Of a stretch of DNA of 6,690 bases, positions 4,723 to 6,690 are shown piece after piece. Numbering within the stretch: position 1 is the first letter of the stretch; each line of letters begins with the position of its first letter. Where the stretch lies: positions 1 through 6,690 of the forward strand of contig CAMLGP010000156.1 of assembly GCA_946479535.1 (NCBI GenBank). Reading direction: 5' to 3'. The DNA comes from an uncultured Bacteroidota bacterium. GTDB taxonomy: Bacteria > Bacteroidota > Bacteroidia > Chitinophagales > Chitinophagaceae. The notes beneath the pieces are model-generated. The model did not search any database, was not told the origin of the DNA, and saw only the letters and a list, made by a program, of their open reading frames with translations. The position numbers were made by a program, and so were the translations under genes.

Positions 4723-6690
4723 ATGAAAAAAACCGGTCTGCTATTCTGTCTGATATGCTATATCTCTGTTTCTTTTTCCCAGGCGCCAGCTACCTGGACA
4801 TCCGCTGATATGTACCAGGGTTTGCAAAAGCTCAATGTACTGGGCTCTGTATTATATCTTGCTGCACATCCTGATGATGAAAATACACGCCTTATTGCCT
4901 GGCTCTCCAAAGATCGCCTGTATCGTACAGGTTACCTGTCCATGACAAGAGGAGATGGAGGTCAAAACCTGATAGGTGATGAACAGGGCATTGAATTGGG
5001 GCTGATCCGCACCCAGGAATTGCTGTCCGCAAGAAGAATTGATGGTGGCGAACAGTTCTTCACGCGCGCCTTTGATTTTGGTTTCTCCAAAAACCCACAG
5101 GAGACATTTACTAAATGGGACAAAGAAAAAATATTAAGTGATGTGGTTTGGGTGATACGTAAGTTTCAACCAGACGTAATAGTTACCCGGTTCCCAACTA
5201 CTGGTGAGGGTGGACATGGTCATCACACGGCATCAGCAATTTTAGCCAATGAAGCTTTTATTGCTGCGGCTGATCCAAACCGCTTTCCTGAGCAATTAAA
5301 ATATGTAAAGACCTGGCAGGTGAAAAGAGTTTTATGGAACTCATTCAATTTTGGTAACCCCAATGCTGCTATCGGAGATCTTAAAATTGACCTGGGTGGA
5401 TATAATCCACTTCTTGGTAAAAGTTATGGAGAGATTGCAGCGGTCAGCAGAAGTAACCACAAGAGCCAGGGGTTTGGTGCTGCTTCATCAAGGGGAGAAG
5501 CTTTTGATTATTTCCGTACTACCAGTGGACCTGCAGCTTCCAAAGACCTGATGGATGATGTAATTACAAACTGGGATCGTGTTCCGGGTAGTAAAAATAT
5601 TCAGAAACAGGTAGAAAAACTGATTGCTTCGTTTGATTTTATTCATCCTGAAAAATCAGTGAAGGGGCTGGTTGTTTTATACAAGACGCTCCAGGATATG
5701 CCCGATAGCTACTGGGTCATTCAGAAGAGAAAAGAAACCAAAATACTGATTGAGCAATGCAGTGGTTTTTTTCTGGATGTGGTCACAACAGTGCCTTTTG
5801 CTGTTCAAACTGATTCTATTCGATTCAATTTTTCCTTTAATAACCGCCTGGGTGTTCCAGCCATTCTTACAAAAGTTTCAACAGATAATTTTGATTCAAG
5901 CTTTTCTGCCAGGCTAGACAGGAATGTAAATTTCAATTTCTCTAAAACTCTTTATGTTTCACCTTCAAAAGCCATCACACAACCTTATTGGCTTGCAAAT
6001 AAGATGGCGCCTGGTTATTATAACGTAAGCAACCCGCAGCAGATAGGACAGGCAGATGTGGATCCGGGATATGTGGTGAATATTGTGGTCAATATTGAAG
6101 GGGAAAACATTTCTTTTGAAAAACCGGTTAAATATCGGGTTACGGATCCGGTAAAAGGAGAAATGTATGAACCTCTTGTAGTGCTTCCGGCCTATACTGT
6201 GGAAATCCCCAAAGAAGTCAATATACTGAGGCCAAAGGAAAACTGGTCTCAGGAATTTAGCTACGTTGCTCAAAGAAATCTGGACAATGTGAAGATATAC
6301 CAGCAGGATGACCTGCTGGTCAATGACAAGGATCCGCTTTTAAGGAATAACCGCCGTTCATTTCACAACCTGTTTGATCTAACAAAGAAGACGGGAACAT
6401 CAGTAGCAGATACTTTTTCCTTCACTTATTATGAGCAGCCTGAAAAAGTTACTGCAAAGAATTTGCATACGATCCGGTATGATCATATTCCTTTCATCAA
6501 TTATTTCACCGATGCTGTAAATAAATACGTGATACTGGATGTTGCAACCTATAATAAGAAGATAGGTTATATAGTAGGTGCGGGTGATAAAGTGCCTGAA
6601 GCACTGGAGCAAATGGGGTATGATGTGAGCCTGCTAACGGATAAGGAGCTGTCACGCAATAATCTTCAGCAATTTGATGCCATCATCGTT
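4723..6690 (+). CDS. Secreted PIG-L/LmbE-family deacetylase with C-terminal ThuA-like domain (3' end outside window)
   Basis: The frame is open from ATG at 4723 to the window edge: 656 codons without a stop. The ATG at 4718 is followed two codons later by TGA and is rejected. Residues 1-20 are a signal peptide ending in SFSQ, so the protein is exported. The PIG-L domain spans about 35-260. It shows AAHPDDEN (47-54; H49 and D52 as zinc ligands, D51 the likely catalytic base), TRGDGGQN (75-82), and GGHGHHTAS (163-171) with the third zinc ligand, probably H168. YGEIAAVSRSNHKSQGFG (235-252) is typical of the long Bacteroidota form. PIG-L enzymes remove N-acetyl groups from amino sugars and sugar-thiol conjugates. 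Residues about 290-600 are helical, then beta-rich, without a recognised motif. From about 613, KKIGYIVGAGDKVPEALEQMGYDVSLLTDKEL and FDAIIV resemble the start of a ThuA/class-I amidotransferase-like fold. Substrate unknown. Confidence 0.5.
   Translation, partial: MKKTGLLFCLICYISVSFSQAPATWTSADMYQGLQKLNVLGSVLYLAAHPDDENTRLIAWLSKDRLYRTGYLSMTRGDGGQNLIGDEQGIELGLIRTQELLSARRIDGGEQFFTRAFDFGFSKNPQETFTKWDKEKILSDVVWVIRKFQPDVIVTRFPTTGEGGHGHHTASAILANEAFIAAADPNRFPEQLKYVKTWQVKRVLWNSFNFGNPNAAIGDLKIDLGGYNPLLGKSYGEIAAVSRSNHKSQGFGAASSRGEAFDYFRTTSGPAASKDLMDDVITNWDRVPGSKNIQKQVEKLIASFDFIHPEKSVKGLVVLYKTLQDMPDSYWVIQKRKETKILIEQCSGFFLDVVTTVPFAVQTDSIRFNFSFNNRLGVPAILTKVSTDNFDSSFSARLDRNVNFNFSKTLYVSPSKAITQPYWLANKMAPGYYNVSNPQQIGQADVDPGYVVNIVVNIEGENISFEKPVKYRVTDPVKGEMYEPLVVLPAYTVEIPKEVNILRPKENWSQEFSYVAQRNLDNVKIYQQDDLLVNDKDPLLRNNRRSFHNLFDLTKKTGTSVADTFSFTYYEQPEKVTAKNLHTIRYDHIPFINYFTDAVNKYVILDVATYNKKIGYIVGAGDKVPEALEQMGYDVSLLTDKELSRNNLQQFDAIIV

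Noticed and set aside
5701..5716. CCCGATAGCTACTGGG, resembling the intergenic palindrome
   Set aside because: It lies inside the PIG-L coding frame (PDSYW), only one half matches exactly, and the reading frame is undisturbed. It may be coincidence or a decayed copy, with no way to tell here.

Overview
The window looks like a stretch of chromosome from a Bacteroidota bacterium, most likely near the Chitinophagaceae (family-level placement is inference). Reasons: moderate-to-low GC, exported proteins whose signal peptides end in SAQ or SQ, weak or absent Shine-Dalgarno sequences, a small OMP_b-brl_2-type barrel protein, and large secreted PIG-L and dimethylformamidase-like proteins of the kind common in that group. 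No RNA genes, CRISPR arrays, transposases or phage genes are visible.

Layout. Four genes lie on the minus strand. From right to left they are a gamma-glutamyltranspeptidase lipoprotein (4606-2891), a DinB/DUF1572 protein 15 bp behind it (2875-2327, probably the same transcript), a small outer-membrane beta-barrel protein (2000-1326), and the first 335 codons of a secreted N,N-dimethylformamidase-beta-like protein (1007 to beyond base 1). One gene on the plus strand diverges from the transpeptidase gene across 116 bp: a secreted PIG-L/LmbE deacetylase (4723 to beyond 6690), cut by the window edge just as a second, ThuA/amidotransferase-like domain begins. The two edge genes have no stop or no complete frame inside the window and were read by direct translation.

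The two gaps without genes (1008-1325 and 2001-2326) both carry repeat structure. The first holds three copies of a GTGTGA-type arm, two direct and one inverted, which can form two mutually exclusive hairpins. The second holds a perfect 20-bp palindrome (GTCCCGATAGCTATCGGGAC), a degenerate copy touching the end of the DinB gene, and two further half-sites in the same orientation.

How the genes may work together. Three of the five products are predicted exported enzymes that cleave C-N amide-type bonds: gamma-glutamyl transfer, N-deacetylation and formamidase-like hydrolysis. PIG-L, DinB/YfiT and gamma-glutamyltranspeptidase families all have members in low-molecular-weight thiol (glutathione/bacillithiol) metabolism, so a linked role is possible. 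The simpler reading is unrelated scavenging enzymes lying side by side. I see no clear new defence or mobile system here.
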